Positions 22,701-59,613 of a DNA stretch of 64,000 nucleotides are shown here, one piece after another. The position numbers and the translations under genes were made by a program. Position 1 is the first letter of the stretch. Each line of letters opens with the position of its first letter. Origin of the DNA: Emydura subglobosa (lineage: Eukaryota; Chordata; Testudines; Chelidae); assembly GCA_007922225.1 (NCBI GenBank), contig ML680086.1, positions 11,942,540 through 12,006,539 of the forward strand, read 5' to 3'. The notes under the pieces are model-generated. The model made no database searches, was not told where the DNA came from, and worked only from the letters and a program-made list of their open reading frames with translations.

Positions 22701-24870
22701 CGTTAACCTCGGAGCCCCCCTACACGGTTTTTTATAAGGATAAGGTCCGGCTGAGGCCTCACCCGGCTTTTATGCCTAAGGTGGTGTCTCAGTTCCACTG
22801 TAACCAGGACATTTTCCTTCCTGTGTTCTTTCCCAAACCCCATGGGTCGGAGGAGGAAAGGAAGGGACATTCGCTGGACGTCAGGCGAGCCTTGGCCTTC
22901 TATCTCGAGAGGACCAAGCCTTTCCGGAAGTCGACACAGCTCTTCGTGGCTGTGGCGGATAGGATGAAGGGCTTGCCTGTCTCCACCCAGCGCATCTCCA
23001 AGTGGATTACTGCCTGCATTAAAGCATGCTATGAGCAGGCAGGAGTACCCCTCCCAGGGCCGGTGAGAGCACACTCCACTAGGGCCCAGGCCTCTTCCGC
23101 AGCCTTTCTAGAGAGGGTTCCCCTGCAGGACATCTGCAGGGCAGCGACCTGGTCATCAGTCCATACGTTCACGTCGCATTACGCCATCGTGGAACAAGCA
23201 AGGGAAGACGCAGGGTTCGGCAGAGCCGTGCTGTCTAGAGCAGGTCACCGATAACTCCTACCCTCCTCCAAGGTACGGCTACGCAATCACCTACATTGGA
23301 ATGCATATGAGCAATCACTCGAAGAGAGAAAACAAGGTTACTTACCAGTAACTGTTGTTCTTCGAGATGTGTTGCTCATATCCATTCCAAACCCACCCCC
23401 CGTCCCCGCTGTCGGAGTTGGCAGAAAGAAGGGACTGGGGACCCGCGCAGCCAGCAGCGCCCTTTATACCGCGACATGAGCGCGGCACTCCAGGGGGCGC
23501 CTGAGCTGGCCATGCGGGGCTTGCTAGGGAAAAAGTTCCGGGAATCTGTGCACGGGGCACGCACACCTACATTGGAATGGATATGAGCAACACATCTCGA
23601 AGAACAACAGTTACTGGTAAGTAACCTTGTTTTTCTTAGATTCCGACTCTTCTGATGAATGTCTTAATGTTTCTGGCCCAGATGATTAAAATTCTCTTCC
23701 TTCTTCTAGGAAGTCTGGTGAAAGAGAGGTTCTCTCCCCACAAACATAAATTACTTAAAGGGGGAAGGAAATGGGACTAATACTGTGTAAACACATAATC
23801 CACTATATTTTAGTCACTCTTTTGTAAAGACACAAAGGAAGTTTGAGTTCAGTTTAGTCAGTTTCTTATCCCCTTAAGGACAAACACATTAAGTGGTCTT
23901 TTTGGTCCAACAGTATCAAACTCACTTTACAAAGAGGGAGACTAAATTCTGGTTCAAATTTTGACTTCATGTTTTGCTCCCTTTGCCAGCTAGAATCCCT
24001 TAGAATGGTCATTTGGTTCCTAAGGAGAGTGACTCATGCCACTCAGCAGCATCCTGTGCTAGCTGATCAACAGATTGTTTTTATCATTCATGTTGTATGT
24101 TTCCCTCTTACGTAGAATCATTTACTTTTGATGTCAGAACTTTTTGTTTTTTTCTCTTTCAAACAGCTGATGAGAGTTCGAACTATATCAGGAAACACTT
24201 ATTGCACAAGGTCAGGAGTCAAAATTGTGGGGAAGGTCCAAGAAAAGTTTATGTTGGTTGATGGCATTAGAGTGACAACAGGTTCCTACAGGCAAGTACC
24301 CTATTTCTTTTCATGTCCTTGTCTCTTATGACTTCTTTGGACTGTGCGGGGAAGGGTAATAGTACAAAACAATCTAGTTTCTTGTATTGAAAGATAACAT
24401 GTAACAAATTTGTGTGGGTATATTATTTATTTGAATAAATTAACATCATTGTGAATTTTCTCATTCTTATTCTTAACAGTTTCACATGGACTGATGGGAA
24501 ACTAACCAGCAGTAACATCTTGATTTTGTCAGGCCCAACAGTCACACAGTTTGACCTGGAATTCCGGATTCTTTATGCACAGTCAAAGCCCATCAACCCC
24601 AAACTGCTGTCCAGTTGCAAGAAGAGTGGAATGTTTGATCAGCTGGTCAGGAGAACAAAGGCTTCCAGAGACTTGATGAAGGAAAATTTCTTGAGAATGG
24701 AATTTTTCTACCTTAGAGCATTTGTAGGAAACCTGAGAAGAAAACGGAGCTGGCTGTATGCCTCCAGGGAGGCAAAGTGTGAGTCAAATATCATAATGCA
24801 GGCATCTCTACCATTGACTGAGAGGAATGTCTCTGCAGTCATGAGGCCACCTTGGAGCATAGAGAGGTGA
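13266..24870 (+). CDS. FAM83D: FAM83D-like gene, copy b (DUF1669-only, truncated)
   Basis: Four exons (13266-13727, 16961-17128, 24167-24291, 24480-24870) join in frame to give 381 residues, against 585 in human FAM83D. Exon 1 carries the family N-terminus ([41 protein letters not shown]). The whole DUF1669 domain is present, including the aspartate of VDGIRV and the FDLEF segment, which are the CK1-binding positions in the family. The histidine of the pseudo-PLD motif is replaced by glutamine (VQEKFMLVD). After about residue 320 the sequence diverges from copy a and stops early, so the TQT array and the C-terminal HMMR-type block are missing. It may be a functional short paralogue or an early pseudogene. 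A DIRS element sits in intron 2. Confidence 0.82.
15985..16430 (-). repeat. Interspersed repeat (ggaccaac family) split by a DIRS-type element
   Basis: The left part carries an inverted pair, attggaccaacctctgttg and caacagaagttggtccaat. The right part (16370-16430) continues tcacccaccttgtgtctc and atcctgggaccaacac. The same two parts are contiguous in opposite orientation at 25.5-25.6 kb, so this copy was interrupted by an insertion. I cannot name the family. Confidence 0.6.
16074..16364 (+). mobile_element. Short DIRS-type element made of terminal repeats only
   Basis: The left half (cttcgagtgcttgctcat, aggtgtgcacacgcc, cgtgcacag, gcgccccctagagtg, gctatacatagg) follows the left inverted terminal repeat of the full DIRS element at 17.44 kb in order and spacing. 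The right end (ggaatggacatgagcaacgc, atctcgaagaacagcagtta) follows the outer right end of that element. All internal genes are missing. A run of 21 A at 16344-16364 adjoins the right end. It is probably an internally deleted or non-autonomous DIRS relative. Confidence 0.65.
16650..16875 (-). mobile_element. MITE, copy 1 of a family also at 59.6 kb
   Basis: The segment holds ggagttacgcaagctacg and gacggtggcgaatttgccgc, ending gtgaagacatagcct. These correspond, in opposite orientation, to ctacgtagcttgcgtaact-like and gatggcggcaaattcactgc segments at 59.61-59.91 kb. Termini of the gtgaagacata type suggest a hAT-like non-autonomous element. Confidence 0.55.
16961..17128 (+). CDS. FAM83D: FAM83D-b exon 2
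   Basis: The exon encodes 56 codons in phase 0, [18 protein letters not shown] through DLEQEK. Flanks are cttgttgcag and gtagga. [10 protein letters not shown] replaces the LLDQ.....F of copy a and human. Confidence 0.92.
17441..17627 (+). repeat. DIRS left inverted terminal repeat
   Basis: The segment from ctctcttcgagtgattgctc to cttctttccgcc is inverted at 23420-23633 with few mismatches over about 165 bp. It includes gcgccccctggagtgccgcg and the TATA-like box. Confidence 0.88.
17579..17585 (+). promoter_or_regulatory. TATA-like box inside the DIRS left terminal repeat
   Basis: tataaag lies about 210 bp before the gag ATG, within the terminal repeat. It is the likely element promoter. The inverted copy near 23465 points outward from the right end on the - strand. 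Confidence 0.4.
17794..20286 (+). pseudogene. DIRS gag-like ORF with one internal stop
   Basis: This frame runs from the ATG at 17794 to TGA at 20284-20286, broken once by TGA at 18619-18621. The N-terminus has a cysteine/histidine-rich block ([21 protein letters not shown]), then proline-, serine- and arginine-rich low-complexity sequence, then a helical C-terminal domain ([20 protein letters not shown] near the end). Cys/His and SR-rich content suggests nucleic-acid binding, as in gag proteins. The break could come from a CpG transition (CGA to TGA). The assignment rests on position and composition. Confidence 0.75.
20243..22217 (+). pseudogene. DIRS reverse transcriptase-RNase H ORF with frameshift and stop
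   Basis: The reading starts near ATG 20243 overlapping gag, shifts frame around the C-run at 20457-20464, continues to TAG at 21339-21341 and then runs in the same frame to 22217. The RT domain shows [38 protein letters not shown] and the catalytic YLDD (20934-20945). RNase H shows [11 protein letters not shown], an ELRAV segment and [10 protein letters not shown]-terminal region ([28 protein letters not shown]) matches what follows RNase H in vertebrate DIRS elements and is sometimes labelled methyltransferase-like; I cannot confirm that. The two disruptions make a full-length protein unlikely from this copy. Confidence 0.85.
22241..23254 (+). CDS. DIRS tyrosine recombinase (YR), intact
   Basis: This enzyme would insert the circular DNA copy of the element by site-specific recombination, replacing the DDE integrase of LTR elements. 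The 337-codon frame from the ATG at 22241 is uninterrupted; the same frame is open upstream over the RNase H region, so the true start may be earlier. An N-terminal SAM-like DNA-binding part ([19 protein letters not shown]) precedes the catalytic domain. The catalytic positions are visible: Arg in [11 protein letters not shown], the HxxR box in HSTRAQASS, Trp in AATWSS and a candidate nucleophile Tyr in TFTSHYA. The stop lies 35 bp before the ICR. Confidence 0.85.
   Translation: MQVQQVLLGSRKPSTQVTYKAKWRRFSGWAEARGLHPSISPIQAILEYLLQLKLQGLALASLKVHLAAISAFHQPMEGRSLFSHPMSVRFLKGVERTFPQVRDPVPPWDLNLVLNGLMGHPFEPLATCSLLLLSWKVAFLVAITSARRVSELRALTSEPPYTVFYKDKVRLRPHPAFMPKVVSQFHCNQDIFLPVFFPKPHGSEEERKGHSLDVRRALAFYLERTKPFRKSTQLFVAVADRMKGLPVSTQRISKWITACIKACYEQAGVPLPGPVRAHSTRAQASSAAFLERVPLQDICRAATWSSVHTFTSHYAIVEQAREDAGFGRAVLSRAGHR
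23289..23390 (+). repeat. DIRS internal complementary region
   Basis: Bases 23289-23330 are the reverse complement of the left outer end, and 23331-23390 that of the right outer end (ggttacttaccagtaactgt and onward). The two are fused head to tail. This is the diagnostic template used to rebuild the termini in DIRS replication. Confidence 0.88.
23420..23633 (-). repeat. DIRS right inverted terminal repeat
   Basis: This is the reverse complement of the left terminal repeat, extended at the outer end by cacatctcgaagaacaacag and ttactggtaagtaacc. The outer extension is the part copied in the ICR. Confidence 0.88.
24167..24291 (+). CDS. FAM83D: FAM83D-b exon 3
   Basis: The exon has the same 125-bp length as in copy a and encodes [17 protein letters not shown] onward. 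The pseudo-PLD histidine is Gln here. The donor is again GC (TACAG followed by gcaagt). Confidence 0.9.
24480..24870 (+). CDS. FAM83D: FAM83D-b exon 4, early stop
   Basis: The exon begins [12 protein letters not shown] and follows copy a up to about FDQLV.RTK, then drifts and ends at TGA 24868-24870 after 129 residues; copy a has 318. The tail after residue 60 ([15 protein letters not shown]) no longer resembles the family. Confidence 0.82.
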
Positions 24871-25320
24871 CCACTATGTCACATTGAAAGAGGTGGAGAA
24901 GAGCCACTGTGCCTGTATGCCATGCTGACTTGCAAACCAATGTTGTAATGGTAGCAGCTGGAAAACAAGTCTCAAACTGAGAGATGGCAGTACTTCAACA
25001 GGGGTTCTGCTGAAGACCACTAGAACACAGGTCAACAAAAATAAGACTGTGGTATTGTCTCTGGCTCTTAGGTGGTGATAAAGGCTCTCCTGCATATGGA
25101 TAACCCTTGTTAACCTCTTCTAGTCTTCAGTTATTTTCTGAGAATACACATTCACATCCTCTACTAGGTCTGTGTCCTCTTAATTCTGTGGCTGTGGTTA
25201 TTCTAAAGGCTCTAGCTACTGAAAAGAACACTGCTTATAGGTCGTCTTCTGAAAAATAAATAGAGAGGGGCACTCTTATGCTCTGAAATCAGGTCCAACC
25301 TCCGTTTTCTGATTGGCAAG
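24871..25320 (+). pseudogene. Decayed remnant of the FAM83D C-terminal coding region
   Basis: DNA after the copy b stop still aligns with copy a exon 4. Examples are gcaaaccaatgttgtaatgg (copy a: gcaaaccagtgttgtaatgg), aacctcttctagtcttcag, and a block around 25263-25300 that matches the KERQFHY region (gagaggggcactcttatgct, atcaggtccaacct). Frame is lost, so this is former coding sequence now acting as 3' UTR. Confidence 0.75.
25255..25260 (+). terminator. Candidate polyadenylation signal, FAM83D-b
   Basis: AATAAA lies 385 bp after the copy b stop, within the decayed coding remnant. A second AATAAA lies at 25769-25774. Confidence 0.35.
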
Positions 25321-25504
25321 CAGGCAAGGACATTTGACTGAAAAATGACATGGATAGCCAAATCATAATATACAACATCAATTAGATGAATAAGATCAAT
25401 GCTACCCTACTGGGCCTCAGACATCACATCCTTTCTTCAAATGAATGGCCTTAGGTGGAGCAAGTTAGTGCATCAGCAGCTTTTAAGTACTGGTGTTTGC
25501 AGTG

Positions 25505-25620
25505 TTGTTTGTTGTAGCCCATGCTGGCCCCAGGATATTAGATCTATGAGGTGGGTGAAGTAGTATCTTTTTTTTGGACCAACTTCTGTTGGTGAAAGAG
25601 ACAAGCTTTCAGGCTTACAC
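25505..25620 (+). repeat. Interspersed repeat, ggaccaac family
   Basis: The sequence reads ttgtagcccatgctggcccc, aggatatta, gaggtgggtgaagtagtatc, then ggaccaacttctgttggtg and agacaagctttcaggcttac. It is the uninterrupted form of the repeat split at 16.0-16.4 kb. Confidence 0.6.
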
Positions 25621-28600
25621 AGAGCACTGTTGTGGTTCTTCCCATGCACTTGTTACACAATGCACAGTGAAGTACTTTAAGGCACTTCTGTGTTTTCATG
25701 CTTCGTTTGCTATTTGAATTTGAACAAATTACGTTATTTTAAATATACAAATATCCTTTTTGTTTTGTAATAAAGTATAAATAAGGTTGCAAAAGATTTT
25801 CTTAAAGATATACATTACTTTATAGAATACTGTTCTGTACTGAAGCTTTCTATATTTGCTTTCGTTGGAGAGGTGACATAAACACTTACTTGGAAAATGG
25901 CAGGCAGTTGCATTAACTTTTTATCTCATGAATTCTGTGAAACTGGGGGGAAGAAATACATGTGTTCAAACAAGCTAATATATGGCGCAAGTTTCAAACA
26001 GTCCTTTAAGGGAGAGTAGTGTTGGTTTTGCCATGTTTGAAGGGAGGGGAGTAAAGACTTAAGTGATTGATTTTTAAAGTTCAGTTATGAACCAGTTCAG
26101 ATACTTGCATACCACAGTGAGTGTGGTATAAATACTTGCATACAGTAGATCATATGCTTCATAGGAATGTGCTCAGACTTTTATAGAGCCAAATGAAATC
26201 GTACTTCGTTATATCATTGTACATTCTCTATATCTGGCATGGCAGGCACAGTGCTTTTAGCCTACTCCTGGGACAAGTTTTGTGAGAGGCTTTGAAAGGC
26301 AGAGGGAAATCCTCCTCTACCCCCCCCGCATGCACTTTCCCAAAACCATAAAAGCTCACCATAACCCTCGCCAGGCAAATCATATGAGCAAAAACATTAT
26401 CCTGCCATTTTAAGGTCTTCATACAAATTCAAAGCTTTCATTTAAAACAAAATCTAACCTTTTCTGTTCTTTTCTACGCTTTCTGAGCTTTTTCTGTTGC
26501 AAAAAATAGTAATGGCAACATCCATTGATGCCCTACGCTCTCATTAATCCAGCCATGAAGAAAGCTCTCTTCAGCCAAACAATAGTAGCTACAGTGAAGT
26601 AGGAACTTAATATTATCCCACTTCAGTCATGGAGGCCCTGATTCACCAGAGCATTTAGGCCTTGCCTTAAATGCTTTGCTCAATCTGGGCTGAGGGGTGA
26701 ACATCTAATCCTAATTGAGGAGTTATGTATGTTGTTAAGCAGGGCAGTTTAAAAACAAAATTGGGGGCAACCCTATTCATGTTGCATTAAGGCTGTTTTA
26801 CATTTTTCTTGATTTAATATTTTAGATCATTATATTGGACCCCTCATATAGCCTGTATGTTTGCTATACACATTAAACAAGAAAAAGTCTTTATGTATAA
26901 TATAGCAATAAAAATAACCCTGTAAAATTAAAACATGACAAACTGAATGTATAACATAATTTGTTTTCTGCACTTATTGTAACTGAAACTTAACCTATTC
27001 TAAGTTGCTTGATCTAAGAACATTCAGTAATCCTAAGTGTCCATGATGCCTGTTACTTTGTGTACTAGTATCTTAAGTGTGTGTTTTGTCCTTTGCTATG
27101 GTATGTTTTCTCAAATGCAATAATCCTTTTAACAACGATTTTGTAATCTATGCAAAATGTTCCTTATTCTTTCAGAATTTGTAAATGTCTTGTGGATTTC
27201 AGTGTGTTCAAAATTTGATGATTAACTTTTCTCTTGAATAAGCTTCTCCCTCCCCCCATGCAGAGAATTCTAAGTTTACTGTAACAGTATTTTCTGTAGG
27301 GGCTACTATTGCAGTGATTGAAAACATTATTATACAAATCTTGCTTTATCTGTTTTTAATAATGATGGGGGATCTTTAGTATTACCTGTAATTTTCAAAA
27401 TGCATTTACATAAACAGGATTTTCAGACTACAATCAAACACAATCTTTCTCAAAAAGTTAGCTAGACCCTTAAAGAATGCCAAATAACCCGAGGATTATA
27501 ATAAATAAAAATTAATTGAAAGACAATATTAAGCAAGTAACGTTGTATAAAAGCATCACTTAAGATTAATTACAACAGTCATAGTGCTGCTCTGTCAAGT
27601 TATTAATAGAAAGATTAAGAAGCAAGTGAAATGTGGCTGAGGATGTTGTGGTTGTATGAGTTTTCACCTCTTTGTCAAAGATTTAATAAAGCATCAGGGT
27701 AATTGAACTTAACTGTTTGTTTGGAAAGAAAGAATCACCAATCAGCTGCCTGATCTAAAGTACAATGAGTTTGGTGCACATATCCTTGTAGTATCTATCA
27801 CTCATAGTAGGAAAGAAACTTGATTGTAATGAATAGAAGGGGATTCTTTATTGAAGCTGTTGGACAAAGATCCTGTGGTTCTCATTAGGTCCTAGACACC
27901 ATCTCAACTACAGCCTATCTTTACCTTACCAGGGTTTTCTTAAGGTTTGGACTGGACTAATGCCTCATGCAAGGGATTATGGCATGCATCATACTTTCTT
28001 GTTTGTTTTTTTTCCTCTATGAATGTAAAGAAACTTTTCACAAGTCATTCATTGCTTTGGACGTGTGCCTAAACTGTGGCTTGAGCAGCCATATCCATTC
28101 TGTTCTGCCTCAGTTTCTCCTCTGTTTGTGTTGCCTAATATAACATCCAGTATGCTTACCAGCCCCCAAAAGGTGATTCACTTCCCATGCTCTCTGTAAT
28201 ACAAAAGGTCCGTAGCAGTAGCCAGTTTGCTAGTGCTTCCCTGCCTTTCTACCTGGCACTGCTGAATTAATTTTTGAGATGCGATCAAACATAAGAAGCA
28301 ATGTTGCCTATTGATCTTGACTAGGAAAAAAATCAAGTTTAAGTAGGCCTTAGCTAACATGTGGTATCTAAAGTCAACCTAAACTCGATCTCTTTTCCTA
28401 GCTGGCCATGTGAAGTGAAGTCTTGCACACAACTCGGTGGCATTTTCTGTGCTTGTCTGTAATGCGATAACTTTTGAATGCTGCATCTGATCAACTACAA
28501 CATTTCAGGGACTGTTGCAGGTATTGGGGAGAACACTATTGCTTTGGATGAAAATTGGAAAACCACCAGGGAGAAATGGATGCATAGACCCTCTGACATC

Positions 28601-28783
28601 TGGTTAGCAGTCCGAGCAACTTCATCCATGTCTGTGGCTATAGATCAAAGAACTGGCTGATGGCAACCTATGATAATGATACTTCAATCTCGGCTCTCCT
28701 GCTGTTCCTCGTACAATTTAAACACATTGACCCCTTGAATGACTTATCTCCCAGACAGAAAGAAAAAAGAATGGTTTGGAGAT

Positions 28784-29310
28784 GGGGGCTAGGGCCACAC
28801 ACAGAGCCCTTGAGGTAGGCCCTCCCAGGCATGGGGGCACATGGAAACCCAAGGGAAGGGGGCAATGAGGGGTATACAGTCACTAGCAGAGGGAGGGAGA
28901 ATGAAGAACCCTGATGTGGGGCACACAACCTCTAGCATCGAGTGGAGAATGGAGGATAATGGCATGGTGGAGGGGGAAATAGGGAGACACACTGAGCTCT
29001 TGGCATAGTGAGGAAGGGGGAATGGGGAGAATAAGGGCACACATAGTCCCTTGTATGGGAGCTGGGACCTGTGTGTACTCAAAGCTGCTGGTGTGAGAGG
29101 AAGTAGGGGGACCCCTTGAATGGGGGACAGGTAGAGACCCTGGCTTCAGGGGAAGGGGAGACATGAAGCCCCTGGCATGAGGATAGCATGAGGGGGTTAA
29201 AGAGAGTCCCTACAACAGAGGGGTAGGGAAGGGTGGCGCACAGGGGAACTTGTGGATTGGAAGAGAGAAATGCAAAGACCCCATGGTGTGTGCAAAGTGC
29301 TCAGCCTAGG
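28784..29310. repeat. Purine-rich decayed minisatellite
   Basis: Irregular units of roughly 40-60 bp repeat motifs such as cacacagagcccttg, ggcatgagg, gaccccttgaatggggg and aggaagggggaatgggg. Individual units are diverged but the order (ca-rich start, ccctggcat middle, g-rich end) recurs about ten times. Confidence 0.5.
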
Positions 29311-29599
29311 GAAGCAACAAAGTGTTTAACTCTCTAGTTATGAGTGTCATTATATGTAGTATTTTTCTTAAAGCTCCAGCTCCTAAGGACAAAATCCTAG
29401 GTGTGAATCTAAGATTTCTTTTCTTCTTAATGAAGGCTTCTAGCCCTCCTGGTTGTGGAGGAAATCTTGAAAATGTTATCCAAGTGCACCCTAAAGGATC
29501 AGCCAGAGCTACATATGAAACTTCTGCCAGTATAGTAACACCAGGAGGGTGATTTTGTATGACACTTTTATACCTGCAAAAGTCCTAGTGTAACTTGTT

Positions 29600-29745
29600 T
29601 TGCTGAGGGAACCAGTATAAGCTGTACTGGTAAAAGTATTTTTTTGCAACTATAAACTGTCTACACTAGGAGAGTTTGCCAGTGTAGCTATACTGGTATA
29701 GCTACACAAGCAAACCTTTTCTAGTGTAGACAAGGGTCAGATCTA
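29600..29745. mobile_element. MITE fragment (tatactggtatagc type)
   Basis: It carries an inverted pair of sorts, gtctacactaggagagtttg and cttttctagtgtagac, with gctatactggtatagctaca between. It resembles a short relative of the next element. Confidence 0.45.
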
Positions 29746-29752
29746 CATTTGG

Positions 29753-30199
29753 GCCTGGTCTATAGCAGAAAGTCTTACTAGGGTAACTGTTGCTTAGGAT
29801 TGTGAAATCAATCACCCTGCTAACCAACACAGCTATGCTGGCAAAAGCTCTAATGTTGACACAGTTGTACTGTCAAAAACTGTTCTTTTGCTGGCATACC
29901 TTAGTTTGTTTGGGGCACAAGGGGGGGTGGTGGTTTGCTGATATAGCTCTACGGTTATACTATACCAGTAAAGCACTCCTACTGTGGACTTAGTATATAC
30001 TGGTAAATCTGCACTTTTGCATGAATAGTTTATTATTCCACCCCCTCCCTCTGCACTAAACTATACTGTCAAAAATGCAGTTTTGCCAGAATAACTGTGT
30101 CCTAGGTGCTATTGCAGGCACAGCTATGTTGGTCAAAGATCATACACCCCATGCCTGATATAGATGTGCAAGCAAAACTTTGTAGTCCAGACCTAGCCT
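29753..30199. mobile_element. hAT-like MITE, about 450 bp
   Basis: The left end ggcctggtctatagcag pairs with the reverse complement of the right end (ggctaggtctggactaca). The interior has repeated ctatgctggcaaaagctc and gctggcatacctta motifs. Confidence 0.55.
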
Positions 30200-30643
30200 A
30201 GACCCAAGAAATCAGCAGGCAAATCATCAGAACCCAGCACATATTATCTGTTTAAAATGTTGGGATTTTTTTAGCCACTCATGATGTTCTGGGGGCACAG
30301 CACTTGGGAACCGGCAGCATGGGAAATGTTTTGTCATGGGGTGGAGGATCTCTGAATACCACATTGTCCTCTGTGCCCCACATCTACTAATAGGCTAGGC
30401 AAAAATTGATTTAGATATATAGTTTTGATGGCTAATAGCAATGTTTATTTTAAAGCTTTTTTCTGGTATTGTTTTAAATTTTCAGTTATGGGAAATTACT
30501 GGAGGTGGCTGAGTCAGACAATAATTATTTAATGGCAAAAGGCACTGAGATGAAAAAAGTTAATGCTTTATAACCATTACACAAATAGGTAACATCACAC
30601 GTTAATATCTGCCACGTGAATATCCTTCAATCAAACTCTAACA

Positions 30644-30962
30644 CAGTGATACTCAGACTGAGGCTCAGGAGCTGCAAGTGGCTCTTTAATGTGTCTCCCG
30701 CGGCTCTCTGCAGAATGTTTTAAAACACTGTGCGATTCAATTATTAACCAATCTAAGCTATTAACCAAGCAGGACCTGTTTAGTGCATTATTAATCAATT
30801 GTAGGGGATAAAATAATAATACTTGGTCAGTCATTTTGCTGTGAGAATAATATATATGTACATATAAACTACACGAAGTAATGAATTGACACGACTGTGG
30901 CTCTTTGGGGTAATGTTGATCGCTAATCCGGCTCCTGAACCGCCCACGTCTGAGTAGCACTG
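30644..30962. mobile_element. hAT-Charlie-like element with 8-bp target duplication
   Basis: The ends cagtgatactcagac and, inverted, cagtgctactcagac match at 14 of 15 positions. The flanking octamers ctctaaca (30636-30643) and cgctgaca (30963-30970) agree at 6 of 8, fitting an aged 8-bp duplication as made by hAT transposases. The interior (about 290 bp) has no coding capacity. Confidence 0.7.
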
Positions 30963-31369
30963 CGCTGACAAAGTCTCAGGCAGCATTTGCCTGCCCTGGC
31001 CCAGCTGTAGTTTTCAATCCTGGCTGTTTTTAAATATTTGCTCAGTGAAATTGCCACTGTCTGGATTGACCCATAGAAGTCCTTCCATGCTTCCCTACTA
31101 ACGGTCAGGACACAAAGCCCCTAGGGGCCTGCAGCTCCTCCTGGGTCGAGGAGTCTCTGCCCTGAAGGAAAGGGTTCCCTTCTACCTAGGCTCCTCCCCT
31201 GGCGCCCATCGCCCTAGTCTCTGGGCGCCTCGTGGCCGGGGCGGGCGCTGCCTGGCGCACAATGCCCACTCTGCGACCCGCGGGGAGGCTAAGCTAGGCT
31301 CGGCTACCCGGGAAGGACGAGGAAATGAAAGGCTCAGACGACGCCAGCCCACAAGACGGACGCCACGGC

Positions 31370-31464
31370 AACGGCCGGCCAATCACATGGCTCATCACGT
31401 GACACGCGGCCTCTCCCCGAGAGGTAGGCGGGGGCGCTACTTCCGTTTAACCTTTCACCCCAAG

Positions 31465-31480
<16 letters not shown>
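31370..31480 (+). promoter_or_regulatory. DHX35 promoter (CpG island, CCAAT, E-box, ETS, YY1 motifs)
   Basis: The region is CpG-rich (about 31.18-31.68 kb) with no TATA box. Visible motifs are gccaatca at 31377-31384, the palindromic E-box tcacgtga at 31395-31402, an ETS-type acttccg at about 31438-31445, and aagatggcggc at 31463-31473, a strong YY1-type site that overlaps the start codon. This is the usual look of a housekeeping promoter. Confidence 0.5.
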
Positions 31481-59207
<27,727 letters not shown>

Positions 59208-59613
59208 GTGAGCATATGCTACACTTTCATTATTGTATTCATAGTATGTTTAGAGAACAAATCCAACTCAATGTGTATTTTACAAAGTTTTTTTTTTTAA
59301 TGCTTGTGTGGGTATTAACTTTAGTATTAACCAGACCTTTATTTTCGAGAATACTATTTGTACTTGATACTATTGTGGTTTCAGTCTACAACTTTGTCTA
59401 TGTATCTCACTCTTGTAAGTGCCTTCTAATCCTGTCCCAGGTTGTTCCAAACAGAAATATCCTAGGAGTTTTGGAAAGGTTATAAACTCTCATGCACAGA
59501 GTGTAAGCCAGTCTTTAACGGCTGTGGTTTAGGAAGAAAACATTATTCCATAATTGTCTACTGCATAGTTTCTTGCTCTTGCCTCTGAAGCATCTGGTAT
59601 TTGTCACTGTCAT

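Larger units (their letters stand above)
17441..23633 (+). mobile_element. DIRS-type tyrosine-recombinase retrotransposon, nearly complete
   Basis: The order is inverted terminal repeat, gag, RT-RNase H, tyrosine recombinase, internal complementary region (ICR), inverted terminal repeat. This is the architecture of DIRS-order retrotransposons. There are no LTRs, protease or DDE integrase. Ends are defined by the ICR at 23289-23390, which holds the complement of the left terminus joined directly to the complement of the right terminus, as expected from a circular intermediate. No target-site duplication is seen; a T-run is shared at both borders, in line with recombinase insertion. The gag frame has one stop, and RT-RNase H has one stop and one frameshift; the recombinase frame is open. 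It is therefore a fairly young but disabled copy. Confidence 0.9.
17129..24166 (+). other. FAM83D-b intron 2
   Basis: The intron is 7.0 kb, against 1.3 kb for intron 2 of copy a. The extra length is almost entirely the 6.2-kb DIRS element in the same orientation as the gene. Confidence 0.8.
25775..30635. other. Intergenic region between FAM83D-b and DHX35
   Basis: No gene was seen. The region is A/T-rich to 28.7 kb, then holds a purine-rich decayed tandem repeat (28.78-29.31 kb) and MITE-derived sequence (29.6-30.2 kb). Short open frames here have no recognisable domains. Confidence 0.5.

Noticed and set aside
17441..23633. Endogenous retrovirus or LTR element
   Set aside because: Ends are inverted rather than direct repeats, there is no protease or DDE integrase, and a tyrosine recombinase plus ICR is present; DIRS fits better.
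28668..29164. Several - strand frames, proline-rich
   Set aside because: They are translations of the decayed minisatellite and lack any domain.
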